A stretch of DNA of 64,000 nt from positions 859,001 through 923,000 of the forward strand of contig NZ_CANNEZ010000001.1 in the NCBI RefSeq assembly GCF_947503795.1, given 5' to 3'. The position numbers and the translations under genes were made by a program. This stretch comes from an uncultured Jannaschia sp. (GTDB lineage: Bacteria > Pseudomonadota > Alphaproteobacteria > Rhodobacterales > Rhodobacteraceae). Below the pieces are notes generated by a model. The model was not told where the DNA came from. It made no database searches and saw only the letters and a list, made by a program, of their open reading frames with translations. Shown here one piece after another: positions 9,680 through 19,256 of the stretch (positions are counted from its first letter, which is position 1; each line of letters begins with the position of its first letter).

Positions 9680-11064
9680 TGCCCGTGCGCGGATACGACG
9701 GCGTCACGGTCGCGGTCCTGGGCCTCGGGCGGTCGGGGCTGACGGCGGCGCGGGCGCTGACGGCGGGCGGCGCGATGGTCGTAGCGTGGGACGACGGCGC
9801 GGCCAGCCGCGCGGCGGCCGAGGCCGAGGGCTTCGAGCTGCGCGAGCTGACCCGTGCGGGCGCGTTCGAGGACGTGGCGACCCTCGTCACCTCGCCGGGC
9901 ATCCCGCATCTTTACCCCGCACCCCATCCCGCCATCGCCGCCGCGTGGGAGGCGGGCGTGGCGGTCGACAACGATATCGGGCTCTTCTTTCGCTCGCTGG
10001 GATGGGAGGGCGAGGCGCCCCGCGTCGTCGCGATCACCGGCTCGAACGGCAAGTCCACGACCTCGGCGCTGCTGCATCACGTCCTGACGCAGGCGGGTCG
10101 CACCGCGCATCTGGCGGGCAATATCGGGCGTGGCGTGCTGGATCTCGATCCGCCCGGTCCCGAGGATGTCATCGTCCTCGAACTCTCCTCGTACCAGATC
10201 GAACTGGCGCGCGCGCTGACGCCCGACGTGGGCGTCTTCACGAACCTCTCGCCGGACCATCTGGACCGGCATGGCGGCTTCGGGGGCTATTTCGCGGCCA
10301 AGCGTCGGCTCTTTGCCGAAGGCGGGCCGGATCGTGCGGTGATCGGCGTCGACGAGAACGAGGGTCGCTTCCTCGCGATGCAGATGCAGGAGGCGCGGGG
10401 CGACGATCGGGTGATCCGCGTCTCGACCGGAAAGCTGGCCACGCCCGGCTGGCAGGTGACGGCGCGAAAGGGCTGGCTGGCCGAGACGCGCAAGGGGCGC
10501 CAGGTCGCTTCGGTCGACCTGCGCGACATTCCAGGGCTGCCCGGACGGCACAACCACCAGAACGCCTGCTGCGCCTGGGCCGCCGCGCGCAGCCTCGGGC
10601 TGGGCCCGCGCGAGATCGAGGCGGGCCTGCGCTCCTATCCGGGGCTGCCGCATCGCAGCCAGGTCGTCGCGGAGCGCGGCGGCGTCACCTTCGTCAACGA
10701 CTCGAAGGCCACGAACGTGGATGCCGCGGCCCAGGCACTCGCTGCCTTCCCGCGCATCCGCTGGATCGTGGGGGGGTTGGTCAAGGAGGGCGGCTTCGAC
10801 CTCCTGCATCCCCATTACGACCACGTCGCCCGCGCCTATGTCATCGGGCGCGAGGCCGCGGGGACTGCGCTGGCGCTGGGACCGGTCGAGACCGAGATCT
10901 GCGGCGACATGGAAACGGCGGTCGCACGCGCGGCGGCGGATGCGGAGCCGGGCGAGACGGTGCTTCTGGCTCCTGCCGCGGCGAGCTTCGATCAATACGA
11001 TAATTTCGAGCGGCGGGGCGAGGATTTCGCAGCGCGGGTCGCGGCACTGGACGACGCGGGCTGA
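9676..11064 (+). CDS. murD: UDP-MurNAc-L-alanine:D-glutamate ligase MurD
   Basis: MurD adds D-glutamate to UDP-MurNAc-L-Ala in the cytosol. The product is 462 residues. An N-terminal Rossmann region ([12 protein letters not shown]) is followed by the ATP motif GSNGKST near residue 121, then [10 protein letters not shown] and the C-terminal NDSKATN substrate motif. Start ATG 9676 overlaps the previous stop. In relatives ftsW and murG follow; here the next gene is an unrelated zinc-finger protein, so the dcw cluster ends. Confidence 0.97.
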   Translation: MMPVRGYDGVTVAVLGLGRSGLTAARALTAGGAMVVAWDDGAASRAAAEAEGFELRELTRAGAFEDVATLVTSPGIPHLYPAPHPAIAAAWEAGVAVDNDIGLFFRSLGWEGEAPRVVAITGSNGKSTTSALLHHVLTQAGRTAHLAGNIGRGVLDLDPPGPEDVIVLELSSYQIELARALTPDVGVFTNLSPDHLDRHGGFGGYFAAKRRLFAEGGPDRAVIGVDENEGRFLAMQMQEARGDDRVIRVSTGKLATPGWQVTARKGWLAETRKGRQVASVDLRDIPGLPGRHNHQNACCAWAAARSLGLGPREIEAGLRSYPGLPHRSQVVAERGGVTFVNDSKATNVDAAAQALAAFPRIRWIVGGLVKEGGFDLLHPHYDHVARAYVIGREAAGTALALGPVETEICGDMETAVARAAADAEPGETVLLAPAAASFDQYDNFERRGEDFAARVAALDDAG

Positions 11065-11096
11065 GGCGCGCAGGCTCGGGCCGGAGGAGACGCGCC

Positions 11097-11375
11097 ATGA
11101 CCTGCACCCATACCGAGGCCATCACCCGCCCGCGCCTGACCGAGGACGAGAAGACCGGCGCGGTCTGCGCGGATTGCGTGAAGATCGGCGGCGTGTGGCT
11201 GCATCTGCGGCACTGCCGAACCTGCGGCGCGGTGCTGTGCTGCGACGACAGCCCCAACCGCCACGCCCGCGCCCATGCGGATGCCGAGGGCCATCCGATC
11301 ATCACCTCGGCCGAGCCGCGCGAGATCTGGTCCTACTGCTATGTCGACGACGAGATGCTGCCGCGCGGAACCTGA
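11097..11375 (+). CDS. UBP-type zinc-finger protein
   Basis: A 92-residue protein that is almost entirely a ZnF-UBP domain. The ligand pattern is visible: CTH at the N-terminus, CADC, CRTCGAVLCC, then HARAHAD and HPI. In eukaryotes this fold binds the ubiquitin C-terminus; in bacteria the stand-alone form has no settled role. A GGAGGA ribosome site lies upstream. It is in the same direction as murD, 32 bp downstream. Confidence 0.85.
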   Translation: MTCTHTEAITRPRLTEDEKTGAVCADCVKIGGVWLHLRHCRTCGAVLCCDDSPNRHARAHADAEGHPIITSAEPREIWSYCYVDDEMLPRGT

Positions 11376-11377
11376 GG

Positions 11378-12088
11378 TCAGCTGACGACGGTCGCGCCCT
11401 CGGGCACCTCTTTCGGGAGCTGGCTGGCCGGGTAGACGAGCCCCGCCGAGATCACGAGCTTGGCCGCGTCCTCGACCGTCATGTCGAGCATGATGATGTC
11501 CGAGAGCGGAAGGAATAGCAGAAACCCCGAGGTCGGGTTCGGTGTGGTCGGCAGGAAGACCGACATCATGGGTTCGGCCGCACGGCTCGCGATCTCGCCC
11601 TTGGCGGTGGTCGAGACAAAGGCGATGGCCCAGATCCCCTTGCGCGGATACTCGATCAGGCACGCCTGCTCGAACGAGGTCTGGTCCTGCGCGAGGATCG
11701 TCTCGGCGATCTGCTTGAGCCCGCCGTAGATGGAGCGGATCACCGGCGTCTTCTGCACCAGACCCTCGGCCCAGCGGATGATCGAGCGCCCGATGAACCC
11801 CTTGGCCAGCCACCCCACAAGGATGGTGAAGACGAAGAAGAACGCGACACCGATACCGCGGATGTCGACGTCGAGTCCGAAGCGCTGCAGAAGCCAGATA
11901 TCGGGGCGGTAGGCGGCAGGGACGAAGGGGAGGACCCAGCTGTCGAACCAGCCGATCACCGACCAGATCAGCCAGAAGGTCAGGCCCACCGGCGCGATCA
12001 CGATCAGGCCGGTCAGGAAGCTGTTCCTGAGCCGGGTCAGCAGCCCCGCGCGGGGCGGCTTCACCTTGATGTCGTCGCCAAGCTGCAT
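11378..12088 (-). CDS. DUF502 family membrane protein
   Basis: A 236-residue inner-membrane protein of the DUF502 family. The typical start LLTRLRNSFLTGLIVIAPVGLT forms the first membrane segment, a second lies around residues 70-90, and the family PNPTSGF motif is near residue 180. Plant homologues (COV/LCV) affect vascular patterning, but the bacterial role is unknown. It converges on the zinc-finger gene with only a 2-bp gap. Confidence 0.85.
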   Translation of the reverse strand: MQLGDDIKVKPPRAGLLTRLRNSFLTGLIVIAPVGLTFWLIWSVIGWFDSWVLPFVPAAYRPDIWLLQRFGLDVDIRGIGVAFFFVFTILVGWLAKGFIGRSIIRWAEGLVQKTPVIRSIYGGLKQIAETILAQDQTSFEQACLIEYPRKGIWAIAFVSTTAKGEIASRAAEPMMSVFLPTTPNPTSGFLLFLPLSDIIMLDMTVEDAAKLVISAGLVYPASQLPKEVPEGATVVS

Positions 12089-12229
12089 CGGATCTCGATC
12101 TTTGTCGGGTTCGACATATTCCCCGCATCCGGCGGGAACAAGGACAGGTTGAGCCGCCGCCCGGGCAGCCGCCCCGCGCCACGCCGGGTGCCGCGGGCTT
12201 GGGCGCGGTGCTCGGCGATGCGGCGGGGC

Positions 12230-12622
12230 TCAGGTCGTCCAGGCCGCGTTCTGCAATACGGTGCGCCAGCCTTCGGGGTCGGCATAGGTTCGGCCCCGCG
12301 CATCCCAGTAGGGGTTCGCGGCATCGACCGGCGGGAACCCGGCGCGGGCCATCCGCTCGGTTGCCGCCCGCCAGTCACCGGGATCGGGCAGATAGAGGAC
12401 GAGCAGGCTCTCGGGGCCGGGCGGCGGCGGGGCGGGCGCATCGCCGTGGCGGGTGAATTCCAGGTGCCAGGGCGCGTTCGGGTGGCCGAGCATCAGCCCG
12501 TCGAACCCGTCGTGATCCGCGAACCGCCCGAGCACGTCGAACCCGAGGCCCTCGACGTAGAAGGGCAGGAGCGCGTCGAGATCGGTCGCCGCCCGCGCGA
12601 CCCGAAGCGTCGGGGCCGCCAT
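12230..12622 (-). CDS. VOC-superfamily (glyoxalase/bleomycin-resistance fold) protein
   Basis: A 130-residue single VOC module. It opens with LRVARAATDLDALLPFYVEGLGF, the usual first beta-alpha-beta unit, and ends with YADPEGWRTVLQ, the second metal-side motif. Substrate cannot be told; VOC proteins include glyoxalases, dioxygenases and drug-binding proteins. The start overlaps the upstream kinase stop (ATGA), so the two are co-translated. Confidence 0.82.
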   Translation of the reverse strand: MAAPTLRVARAATDLDALLPFYVEGLGFDVLGRFADHDGFDGLMLGHPNAPWHLEFTRHGDAPAPPPPGPESLLVLYLPDPGDWRAATERMARAGFPPVDAANPYWDARGRTYADPEGWRTVLQNAAWTT

Positions 12623-13485
12623 CAGTAGCTGTCGCCGGAGACGTAGATCGCCGCTGCTTCAAGGGCCCGCTCCAGCGCGGCATCCGGCGCGGCTCCGCCC
12701 GCCTCGGCGGCGATATGGGCGGCCATGAACGTGTCGCCCGCGCCGGTGACGCGGGTCACCATCACCTCGCGCGGCGGCCGGGTCAGCACGCCGCCCGGAT
12801 GGGCGCAGGCGGCCATGCGCGGTCCATTCGTCACCAGCGCGCGGTGAAGGCCGCGGGCGCGCAGGGCCGCGGCGGCGGCGGGCGCGTCGGGCTGGGGCGC
12901 GTGGAGAAGCGTGCCCGCTTCCTCGAGATTGACGTAGAGCGTCGCAGCGCCGTGGCCGAGGAACGGCATCAGCCGGTCGGCCTTGCCCGGCGAGGCGGGC
13001 GCGATCCGGAGGTCGGCGGCGGCGAAGCGCGGGTCGGTCGCGATCCGCGACAGCAGGTCCTGCGTCAGGTTGCCGTCGAGCGCGATCGGCCCCTCGAAGC
13101 CCAAGCCATCCAACGGCCGCAGGATCTTGTCGCCGGCCGCCTCGAGCGAGTGGGCATCGGCGATGGCGGCGATCAGGCCGTTGGCGCCTTCGACCGCCAT
13201 GTAGACATCCGTGGGCAGGTCGTCCGAGCGGTAGAGCGTGTCGGTCACGAGCCCCAGCCGGCCGAGTGCCGCCACCAGTTCCTCGCCCTCGGGATCGCGG
13301 CCGACGCAAGAGAGGAGCGCGGGCGTCATCCCGTAGGCGCGGGCGGCCATCGCGATGTTGAGGGCGACCCCGCCCGGCAGGCGGGTGATGCGGCCACCGA
13401 CATCGGTGCCGCGCTCCATGTGGACGGGGGCGCGGCCGATGATGTCCCAGAGGACCGAGCCGATGCAGAGAAGGTCAGGCGTCAT
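12622..13485 (-). CDS. PfkB-family sugar/nucleoside kinase
   Basis: A ribokinase-fold kinase of 287 residues from ATG 13485, chosen because the family begins just before CIGSVLWDIIG; an upstream ATG at 13539 adds an unconserved Pro-rich tail. The signatures are GGVALNIAMAARAYG near residue 38 and the catalytic TGAGDTFMAAH, with the Asp as base, near residue 247. The opening resembles pseudouridine kinases, but no pseudouridine glycosidase gene is adjacent, so the substrate is left open. Confidence 0.85.
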   Translation of the reverse strand: MTPDLLCIGSVLWDIIGRAPVHMERGTDVGGRITRLPGGVALNIAMAARAYGMTPALLSCVGRDPEGEELVAALGRLGLVTDTLYRSDDLPTDVYMAVEGANGLIAAIADAHSLEAAGDKILRPLDGLGFEGPIALDGNLTQDLLSRIATDPRFAAADLRIAPASPGKADRLMPFLGHGAATLYVNLEEAGTLLHAPQPDAPAAAAALRARGLHRALVTNGPRMAACAHPGGVLTRPPREVMVTRVTGAGDTFMAAHIAAEAGGAAPDAALERALEAAAIYVSGDSY

Positions 13486-13616
13486 GGCGGGAGTGATGGC
13501 GGCTGGACGCGGCGGGGGCAAGGTCGGGACAGGTCGCACACGGTACTGGGGCGGGCATCCCCCCGGACGCCCCGGTCATATGCCCGGAGGACAGAATGTG
13601 GGCGCGGGGCGTTCGG

Positions 13617-14309
13617 TCAGGGGCCCTCGATGCCCCATTTGCGCTCCAGCCCTTCGATGGCGGCGATGCGCTCCTCGGTCTTCGGGTGGCTCATCAGCCA
13701 GGCGGGTGCGCCGTTGCCCCCGAGGCCCGAGAGCTTCTCGAGCTTGGAGAAGAGCGCCTTTTGCGGCGCCGTCCCGATCCCCGCCTTGACGAGAAGCGCG
13801 CTGGCATAGGCGTCGGCCTCGTACTCGTCCTGCCGCGAGAGACGGGCGGCCACCAGCGAGGCGACCGCATTGGCGATCCAGATGCCGACGCCGGGGATGA
13901 TGCGCCCGAGAACGCCCGCCAGCACGACACGGATCGCGTTCTGGCCCGAGAAGTCGATCAGCCGTCGCCGGGCATGGCCCAACGCCACATGGCCCAATTC
14001 GTGTGCCACGACCGAGGCCAGCTCGTCTGGCGTCACCGCGCCGGAATCGAGCTTTCTCAGGAAGCCGCGCGTCAGGAAGATGCGGCCGTCGGGCGCGGCG
14101 AGGCCGTTGACCGGCTCGACCTCGTGGACGTTGACGCGAATGCGCTCGACCTCGAGGACCTTCGCCATGCGAGCGAGGACGGGGGCCAGCCGGGGGTCGT
14201 CGAGCGGGGTCGAGGTCTGGTCCATCTGGCGCTTGAGCCGCCAGGCCGAGAAGAGCCAGAGGACGAGGCCGTAACCGATCGCGAGGGCGAGGGCGGGGAT
14301 CTTGAGCAT
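13617..14309 (-). CDS. M48-family membrane zinc metalloprotease
   Basis: A 230-residue product from ATG 14309, placed just before the first hydrophobic segment; an ATG at 14375 gives an N-terminus that looks non-coding. The zinc motif HELGH (VAHELGHVALGH) and the downstream EYEADAYA glutamate region define the M48 (HtpX/Ste24-like) family. The MSHPKTEERIAAIE tail is typical. It likely cleaves membrane or envelope proteins. Divergent from the DUF421 gene. Confidence 0.88.
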   Translation of the reverse strand: MLKIPALALAIGYGLVLWLFSAWRLKRQMDQTSTPLDDPRLAPVLARMAKVLEVERIRVNVHEVEPVNGLAAPDGRIFLTRGFLRKLDSGAVTPDELASVVAHELGHVALGHARRRLIDFSGQNAIRVVLAGVLGRIIPGVGIWIANAVASLVAARLSRQDEYEADAYASALLVKAGIGTAPQKALFSKLEKLSGLGGNGAPAWLMSHPKTEERIAAIEGLERKWGIEGP

Positions 14310-14390
14310 GACCTGCGATATGGGGTCGTTGCGCGCGGAAGGGAACCTCGGGGCATCCCGTGCGTCGTTATGCACTGGGGGAGCGCCGAC

Positions 14391-14885
14391 ATGCCCGACT
14401 GGACGACCTATTTCGTGGACGCCGCCGTCCTGGTACCGGTGATGGTGCTATTCGTGCGGCTGGCGGGGCTGCGCGCTTTCTCCAAGATGTCGAGCTACGA
14501 CTTCGCGGTGACCGTGTCCTTCGGCTCGGTGCTGGCGGCGACGGTCGTCAATCCGGGCGTCACGCTGGGACAGGGCGTGCTGGCGATGGCGGCGCTTTTC
14601 GGGGTGCAATGGGTGATCGGCTGGGTGCGTGCGCGCTGGGACGCGGTCGAGGACGCCGCCGACAACGATCCGGTCCTTCTGATGCGGGACGGCACGATCC
14701 TTCACGATGCGCTGCGGCGGACCCGCGTGACCGAGGGTGACCTGCGGGCGAAGCTGCGCGAGGCGAATGTGCTGGATTACGGAATGGTCCGCGCCGTCGT
14801 GCTGGAGGCGACGGGCGACGTGTCGGTCCTCCATGGCGAGACGATGGACGATGGTCTGCTGGACGGGGTGCGCGGCACCGGCTGA
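14391..14885 (+). CDS. DUF421 (YetF/YcaP-type) membrane protein
   Basis: A 164-residue protein with three N-terminal hydrophobic segments, then a soluble DUF421 domain. The family motifs RLAGLRAFSKMSSYDFAVTV and GSVLAATVV are clear. ATG 14391 is favoured over ATG 14370 because a GGGGGAG ribosome site lies at the right distance. The role of the family is not established. Confidence 0.87.
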   Translation: MPDWTTYFVDAAVLVPVMVLFVRLAGLRAFSKMSSYDFAVTVSFGSVLAATVVNPGVTLGQGVLAMAALFGVQWVIGWVRARWDAVEDAADNDPVLLMRDGTILHDALRRTRVTEGDLRAKLREANVLDYGMVRAVVLEATGDVSVLHGETMDDGLLDGVRGTG

Positions 14886-14894
14886 GTCGGGGCC

Positions 14895-16079
14895 TCAGCG
14901 GGTCAGGAGCTTCATGCCCGCCGTCAGGCCTTCGAGTGTCATCGGCACCATCCGGTCCTCGAAGATCTCGCGGATCATGCGGACCGAATGGGTGCCGTCC
15001 CAATGCGTGCGCGGCAGCGGGTTGATCCAGAGGTTCGAGGCCCATTGCGCGCGGGCACGCTCCAGCCAGACTTGCCCGGCCTCGGCGTTCCAGTGCTCGT
15101 TGGCCCCGCCCGGATAGGCGATCTCGTAGGGCGACATGGACGCGTCTCCTACGAAGATCGCGCGGTAGTCGGGGCCGTAGGTGTTGAGCACGTCGCGCGT
15201 GGGCGTCACCGCGTCCCACCGGCGACGATTGTCGGTCCAGACCCCTTCGTAGAGGCAGTTGTGAAAGTAGAAATGCTGGAGCGTCTTGAACTCGGCGCGG
15301 GCGGCCGAGAACAGCTCCTCCAGCACCTTCACATACGGGTCCATCGAGCCGCCGATGTCGAGAAACAGGAGCACCTTGACCGCGTTGCGCCGCTCGGGCC
15401 GGGTCTTCACGTCGAGATAGCCGTTCCGCGCCGTCGCCCCGATCGTGCCGTCGAGATCCAGCTCGTCCTCGGCGCCGTTGCGAGCCCAGTTCCGCAGGCG
15501 CTTGAGCGCAACCTTGATGTTGCGCGTCCCCAGCTCGACCCCGTCGTCGAGATTGCGGAACTCGCGCTTGTCCCAGACCTTCACCGCGCGCTGGTGGCGG
15601 CTTTCGTCCTGGCCGATGCGGATGCCCTCGGGGTTGTAGCCGTAGGCGCCGAACGGCGAGGTTCCGGCGGTGCCGATCCATTTAGACCCGCCCTGGTGGC
15701 GGCCCTGCTGCTCCTTGAGGCGCTGCTTGAGGGTCTCCATCAGCTTGTCGAAGCCGCCCAGCGCCTCGATCTCGGCGCGCTCTTCGGGGGTGAGGTGCTT
15801 TTCGGCCTGCTTTTCGAGCCAGTCGGCGGGCAGGTCGACGGCGTTCAGGACGTCGGCGGCGGTGATGTCCTCGAGCCCGGCGAAGGTCGCCGAGAAGGCG
15901 CGGTCGAATCGGTCGATATGCCGCTCGTCCTTCACCAGCGCGCTGCGGGCGAGGTAGTAGAAGCCTTCGGCGTCGTAGATCACCAGCTCGGCGGCCATCG
16001 CCTCGAGAAAGGTCAGATGTTCGCGGAGCGAGACGGGGACGCCGGCCTCGCGGAGGGTCTGGAAGAAGCGCAGGAACAT
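14895..16079 (-). CDS. CoxE-like von Willebrand factor A domain protein
   Basis: A 394-residue cytosolic VWA protein of the CoxE/DUF58-like group. The metal-ion-dependent adhesion site is degenerate but present as FLDIGGSMDPY (D-x-G-x-S) near residue 245. These proteins work with MoxR-type AAA+ ATPases as chaperone pairs that insert metals or remodel complexes. A matching AAA+ gene lies 4 kb downstream at 20102-20941 on the same strand; relatives often keep the two adjacent. Confidence 0.85.
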   Translation of the reverse strand: MFLRFFQTLREAGVPVSLREHLTFLEAMAAELVIYDAEGFYYLARSALVKDERHIDRFDRAFSATFAGLEDITAADVLNAVDLPADWLEKQAEKHLTPEERAEIEALGGFDKLMETLKQRLKEQQGRHQGGSKWIGTAGTSPFGAYGYNPEGIRIGQDESRHQRAVKVWDKREFRNLDDGVELGTRNIKVALKRLRNWARNGAEDELDLDGTIGATARNGYLDVKTRPERRNAVKVLLFLDIGGSMDPYVKVLEELFSAARAEFKTLQHFYFHNCLYEGVWTDNRRRWDAVTPTRDVLNTYGPDYRAIFVGDASMSPYEIAYPGGANEHWNAEAGQVWLERARAQWASNLWINPLPRTHWDGTHSVRMIREIFEDRMVPMTLEGLTAGMKLLTR

Positions 16080-16112
16080 GGCGGCGATTCTAGCGCGGCG
16101 GGCCCGCGGGGC

Positions 16113-16274
16113 CTAGAGCCGCGCCAGCACGATCAGCGCAATCAGGCCCAGGAGCCCGCCGATGATCGCCCAGACAGCGGCCCATTGCGCCATGTCGAAG
16201 CCCGTGCCGCGACGGCGGCGGGCGGCGAGGGCGCCGAGGACGGCGCCGATGAGGGCTGTAAGGATCGGCAACAT
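16113..16274 (-). CDS. Small two-span membrane protein (53 residues)
   Basis: ATG 16274 to TAG 16113 encodes 53 residues: a hydrophobic N-terminus (about 1-17), an Arg-rich turn (RRRR), then a second hydrophobic helix (about 31-51). It fits between two same-strand genes with short gaps (9 and 33 bp), which supports it as real. Function unknown. Confidence 0.55.
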   Translation of the reverse strand: MLPILTALIGAVLGALAARRRRGTGFDMAQWAAVWAIIGGLLGLIALIVLARL

Positions 16275-16283
16275 GGGGGCGGC

Positions 16284-17648
16284 TTACGCGCCCGGTGCCA
16301 GACCCGCAACCTCGGCCACGCGAAGCGCGAGGACGCGGTCGCCCCAAGCGTAGCGGCCCCAGGCGAGGCCTTCGCGCCGGATGCGCGCGGCAGCGGCGGA
16401 GGCGCCCTGCATCTCGGCGGCCTCGGCCCTGAGGAGGAGGAGCGTCGCGAGAAGGGCCGCGTTCTGCGCGCCGTCGGCGGCAGGGATGGCGCGGTCGAGC
16501 ACGGCGAGGGCGGCGTCTGGCTGGCCGGAGGAGAGCGCGAAGGCCCCGAGTTGCAGCGCGACCTGTGCTTCGTGGATGCCGTCGCCGCCGCGCGCGGCAT
16601 AGAGGCTGCCCGCTTCGAGGAAGGACGCGATGGCCAGTTCGCCGTCGCGGCTGAGCGCGGCGCGCCCGAGGGCCAGGTGCGAGAAGGCCAGCCGTTCGTC
16701 GCCCCAGCCCGCCGCGCGCGCCAGAGTCACCGCGTTCTGCGCATGGGTCAGGCGGCCGCGTTCGGAGCCGCGCGGGTCGAGGGCGCCCCGGATCGAGGCG
16801 ATCCACTGGGGCGAGGATTCGGGCACGGGTCCCCGGTCCGCGACGCGGCCGCGCGGGTTGATCCGGGCCAGGATGGCGGGCAGCCGGGCGGCGAGGTCCG
16901 CCTGGCTCATCCCCGAACGAAGGTCGCGGTCATAGGTCGCGCGCAGCACCAGCATGTCGAAGCTGGTCAGCGCGACATGGGTGTTGTCGTCGTTGAAGAC
17001 GGACCAGGGCATCCGGTAGAGATCGTTGAGCGGCCCGAGCGCCTGCGCGATTTCCTCGTGGAGGCAGTCGCGGATCTCCTGCGGGGAGACGTCGGCGGGC
17101 AGGAAGACGCTGGCGCGCCGGCGGGTCTTGAGCGTGGTCCAGTCGGTCGCGGGACCGAGCCGCTTGGAAAGATAGTCCTTCCAGCCCGCGACGCGCGGCA
17201 CCACGAAACAGGCGGCACCGGGCACGAAGCGCTGGAGAGTCTTGCGGGGAAGGGCGGAGACGGTGATCGAGCCCATCTCGCCCTTGGCGGCGCGGCGAAT
17301 GTCGATGCCGGCTTCCGCGCGCAGCCGGGCGATCAGGTCGTTGAGATCGGGGGTCAGGGTCGGCGGGGCGGCGCCCTCGACGGCGACGGTGATCGGGCCT
17401 TCGAAGCGCGTGAAGACCGGCAGCGCGCGGCCCGTCTCGAGCTGGAACGACAGCGCCATGATGTCGCGCGCGAGCTGGCCGTTGGGCTGGACCGGGACCG
17501 CAATCTTCGGGGCGCCGGTGAAGCGTCGGGCGTCCGGCAGGGCGTCGGACATGGTTGCGACCGAGGCGCGCGCCGCCTGCGGCCCGCCGGTCGGCGCGCA
17601 GGACGCGACGGCCATCGCGGCGGCAAGGAGCGTGGCGCGCAGCATCAT
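16284..17648 (-). CDS. DUF2927 lipoprotein
   Basis: A 454-residue exported lipoprotein. The signal peptide ends in a lipobox (VAS|C) at about residues 14-17. The central part has the DUF2927 features, including CLHEEIAQALGPLND near residue 200, a His-Glu pair in a metzincin-like setting. The C-terminal third is alpha-helical, alanine-rich and TPR-like. Its role in the envelope is unknown. The stop side is close to the small membrane gene and the start overlaps the GNAT gene by 4 bp. Confidence 0.8.
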   Translation of the reverse strand: MMLRATLLAAAMAVASCAPTGGPQAARASVATMSDALPDARRFTGAPKIAVPVQPNGQLARDIMALSFQLETGRALPVFTRFEGPITVAVEGAAPPTLTPDLNDLIARLRAEAGIDIRRAAKGEMGSITVSALPRKTLQRFVPGAACFVVPRVAGWKDYLSKRLGPATDWTTLKTRRRASVFLPADVSPQEIRDCLHEEIAQALGPLNDLYRMPWSVFNDDNTHVALTSFDMLVLRATYDRDLRSGMSQADLAARLPAILARINPRGRVADRGPVPESSPQWIASIRGALDPRGSERGRLTHAQNAVTLARAAGWGDERLAFSHLALGRAALSRDGELAIASFLEAGSLYAARGGDGIHEAQVALQLGAFALSSGQPDAALAVLDRAIPAADGAQNAALLATLLLLRAEAAEMQGASAAAARIRREGLAWGRYAWGDRVLALRVAEVAGLAPGA

Positions 17649-18106
17649 GCGGCGGGCCGGTCGTAGCGGATGAAATCGGTCTGCGTGCCGATCCGGTCAT
17701 AGAGCGCGCGGGCCGCGTGATTTTGCGATTGCGTCAGCCAGTAGACGCGCGGCGTGCCATGGGCGTCGGCATCGGCATAGACCGCCTCGATCAGGCGACG
17801 GGCGACGCCGTGGCCGCGCGCCTCGGGTGCGGTGTAGAGATCCTGGAGATAGCATGTCCCCTCGGGGCGCCACATATGCGGGTGGAACACCCAGTGGACC
17901 AGCCCGACGGCGCGGTCCCCGGCCCAGGCGAGACGGCCGCGAAAGCTGGCAGGATTGTCCGAAAGTAGACGTTCGAAGGCGGTGTCGTAGATCGCATCGG
18001 GCAGCGCGGTCCCGTAGAATTCGAGATAGGCGCGCCACAGCTGACCCCAGGCGTCACGGTCGCCCGTCGCCACGGGCCGGAGCCCGATCGTTTCCATATC
18101 CATCAC
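17645..18106 (-). CDS. GNAT-family N-acetyltransferase
   Basis: A 153-residue acetyl-CoA-dependent acyltransferase. The coenzyme A binding motif A is APEARGHGVARRLIEAV (R-x-x-G-x-A/G) near residue 95, followed by YWLTQSQNHAARALYDRIG, the usual motif B. Substrate unknown. It overlaps the DUF2927 gene start region by 4 bp, so it is first in a two-gene unit. Confidence 0.88.
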   Translation of the reverse strand: MMDMETIGLRPVATGDRDAWGQLWRAYLEFYGTALPDAIYDTAFERLLSDNPASFRGRLAWAGDRAVGLVHWVFHPHMWRPEGTCYLQDLYTAPEARGHGVARRLIEAVYADADAHGTPRVYWLTQSQNHAARALYDRIGTQTDFIRYDRPAA

Positions 18107-18188
18107 TGCTCGTCCGCATCTGCGTGCTTTGCGTCGAGGCTAGGTGTCCAATGTGGCGGGAATGGGGCGCGGAGCCCGTCCGGCGGCG

Positions 18189-18902
18189 TCAGAACCGATA
18201 GGAGAGCCCGAGTGTTGCACTGCGGATCGGACCGTTCTCGACGGTGTAGGCCTGCGAACCGGGCGCGCCCTGTCGATTGGCCCGGCGGAAGGACGGAATG
18301 TCGATCTGCATGAGTTCGCCGCGCAGCGACCAGCGCTCGGTCACGCGCTGCTCGAAGCCCACGCCCAGCGCGAGGCCCGAGCGGACGGTGTCGCTGCGGT
18401 AGGCGTCGTTCTCGTCGAGGCGGCCGCCGTCGATATCGCCCCCGAGATTGGCGACCTGCGCCGCGCCCCAGCCGCCGCGCACATAGACGAGCGTGTCCCC
18501 CGCAGCATAGCCGATCCGCGTGGTCACATGCCCGGTCCAGTCGATCTCGAGCACGTCGATCGCCCCGTCGGCCCCCGAATTGGGCAGGCGAACGGTCGAC
18601 CCCAGCGGGGAGGCGGCGATCGCGGCCCCGAGCCCGAACACGAACGAGCCCCGTTGCCAGTCCCAGCCACCGTGGAGCTCGACCACAGGGCCGACATCGC
18701 CATGGGTGACGCGGTTGGCGGCGCGGCCAATGTCGTAGGTGTTGCGCGTGCCGGTGACGTCGGCGCCCCCTGATGCGACGCCGAACCCGATCCCGATATG
18801 GCCGCCGGACCAGATGTCCTGGGCCGTGGCGAGGCCGGCGGATGCGGCGACGAGGATCGCGGCGACCGCGGCGGCGCGGAGAGTTCGGAATGTGTTCGCC
18901 AT
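18189..18902 (-). CDS. Outer-membrane beta-barrel protein
   Basis: A 237-residue product from ATG 18902, chosen because it starts directly with a signal peptide ending AGLATA|QD; upstream in-frame codons are Arg/Pro-rich and unlike protein. Alternating hydrophobic strands and the C-terminal LGLSYRF with terminal Phe are marks of a small 8-stranded barrel (OmpW/opacity-like). Function unknown; such porin-like proteins are common in this family. Confidence 0.82.
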   Translation of the reverse strand: MANTFRTLRAAAVAAILVAASAGLATAQDIWSGGHIGIGFGVASGGADVTGTRNTYDIGRAANRVTHGDVGPVVELHGGWDWQRGSFVFGLGAAIAASPLGSTVRLPNSGADGAIDVLEIDWTGHVTTRIGYAAGDTLVYVRGGWGAAQVANLGGDIDGGRLDENDAYRSDTVRSGLALGVGFEQRVTERWSLRGELMQIDIPSFRRANRQGAPGSQAYTVENGPIRSATLGLSYRF

Positions 18903-19256
18903 GCTCCGGGGATGACACCCGACGGGCCGCGGGGCAAGCGCCGGGGCGGCGATCGGGCGCGCGCCGCGGCCCAGACGCCACGGCGAAGACCCGGCGGGAC
19001 GCGTGGTCCGGGCCGGTCGATCCGGGGTCTCGCGTCGGGGATCGTGAGGTGGGGTGGCGCCACCCCGGTTCGGGGGGACGGCCCCTCGCGTCACGGGACG
19101 CCGCCTTGGGCGCCCCGCCTGGGGTCGGGCCCGACCCCGCGCAGAGCGGAGCCGTCCTGTGGGATGGGCGGTGATGTCAGCACCGCCCGGATGTCGCGAC
19201 AGACGGGGTTCTGGGCCCGAGCGGTTAACGGGAGGTGAATGGCGCGTGCGCCGGGG
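18903..19256. other. Gene-free stretch
   Basis: About 350 bp of very GC-rich sequence upstream of the beta-barrel gene and downstream of the SRPBCC gene. No frame here looks like protein. Promoter elements for the barrel gene should lie at the left end, but none is clear. Confidence 0.4.

Noticed and set aside
14988-17666. Plus-strand open frame of 892 codons opposite the CoxE and DUF2927 genes
   Set aside because: High GC leaves opposite frames open. The translation is Arg/Gly/Ala-rich with no domain, while the minus-strand genes have clear motifs.
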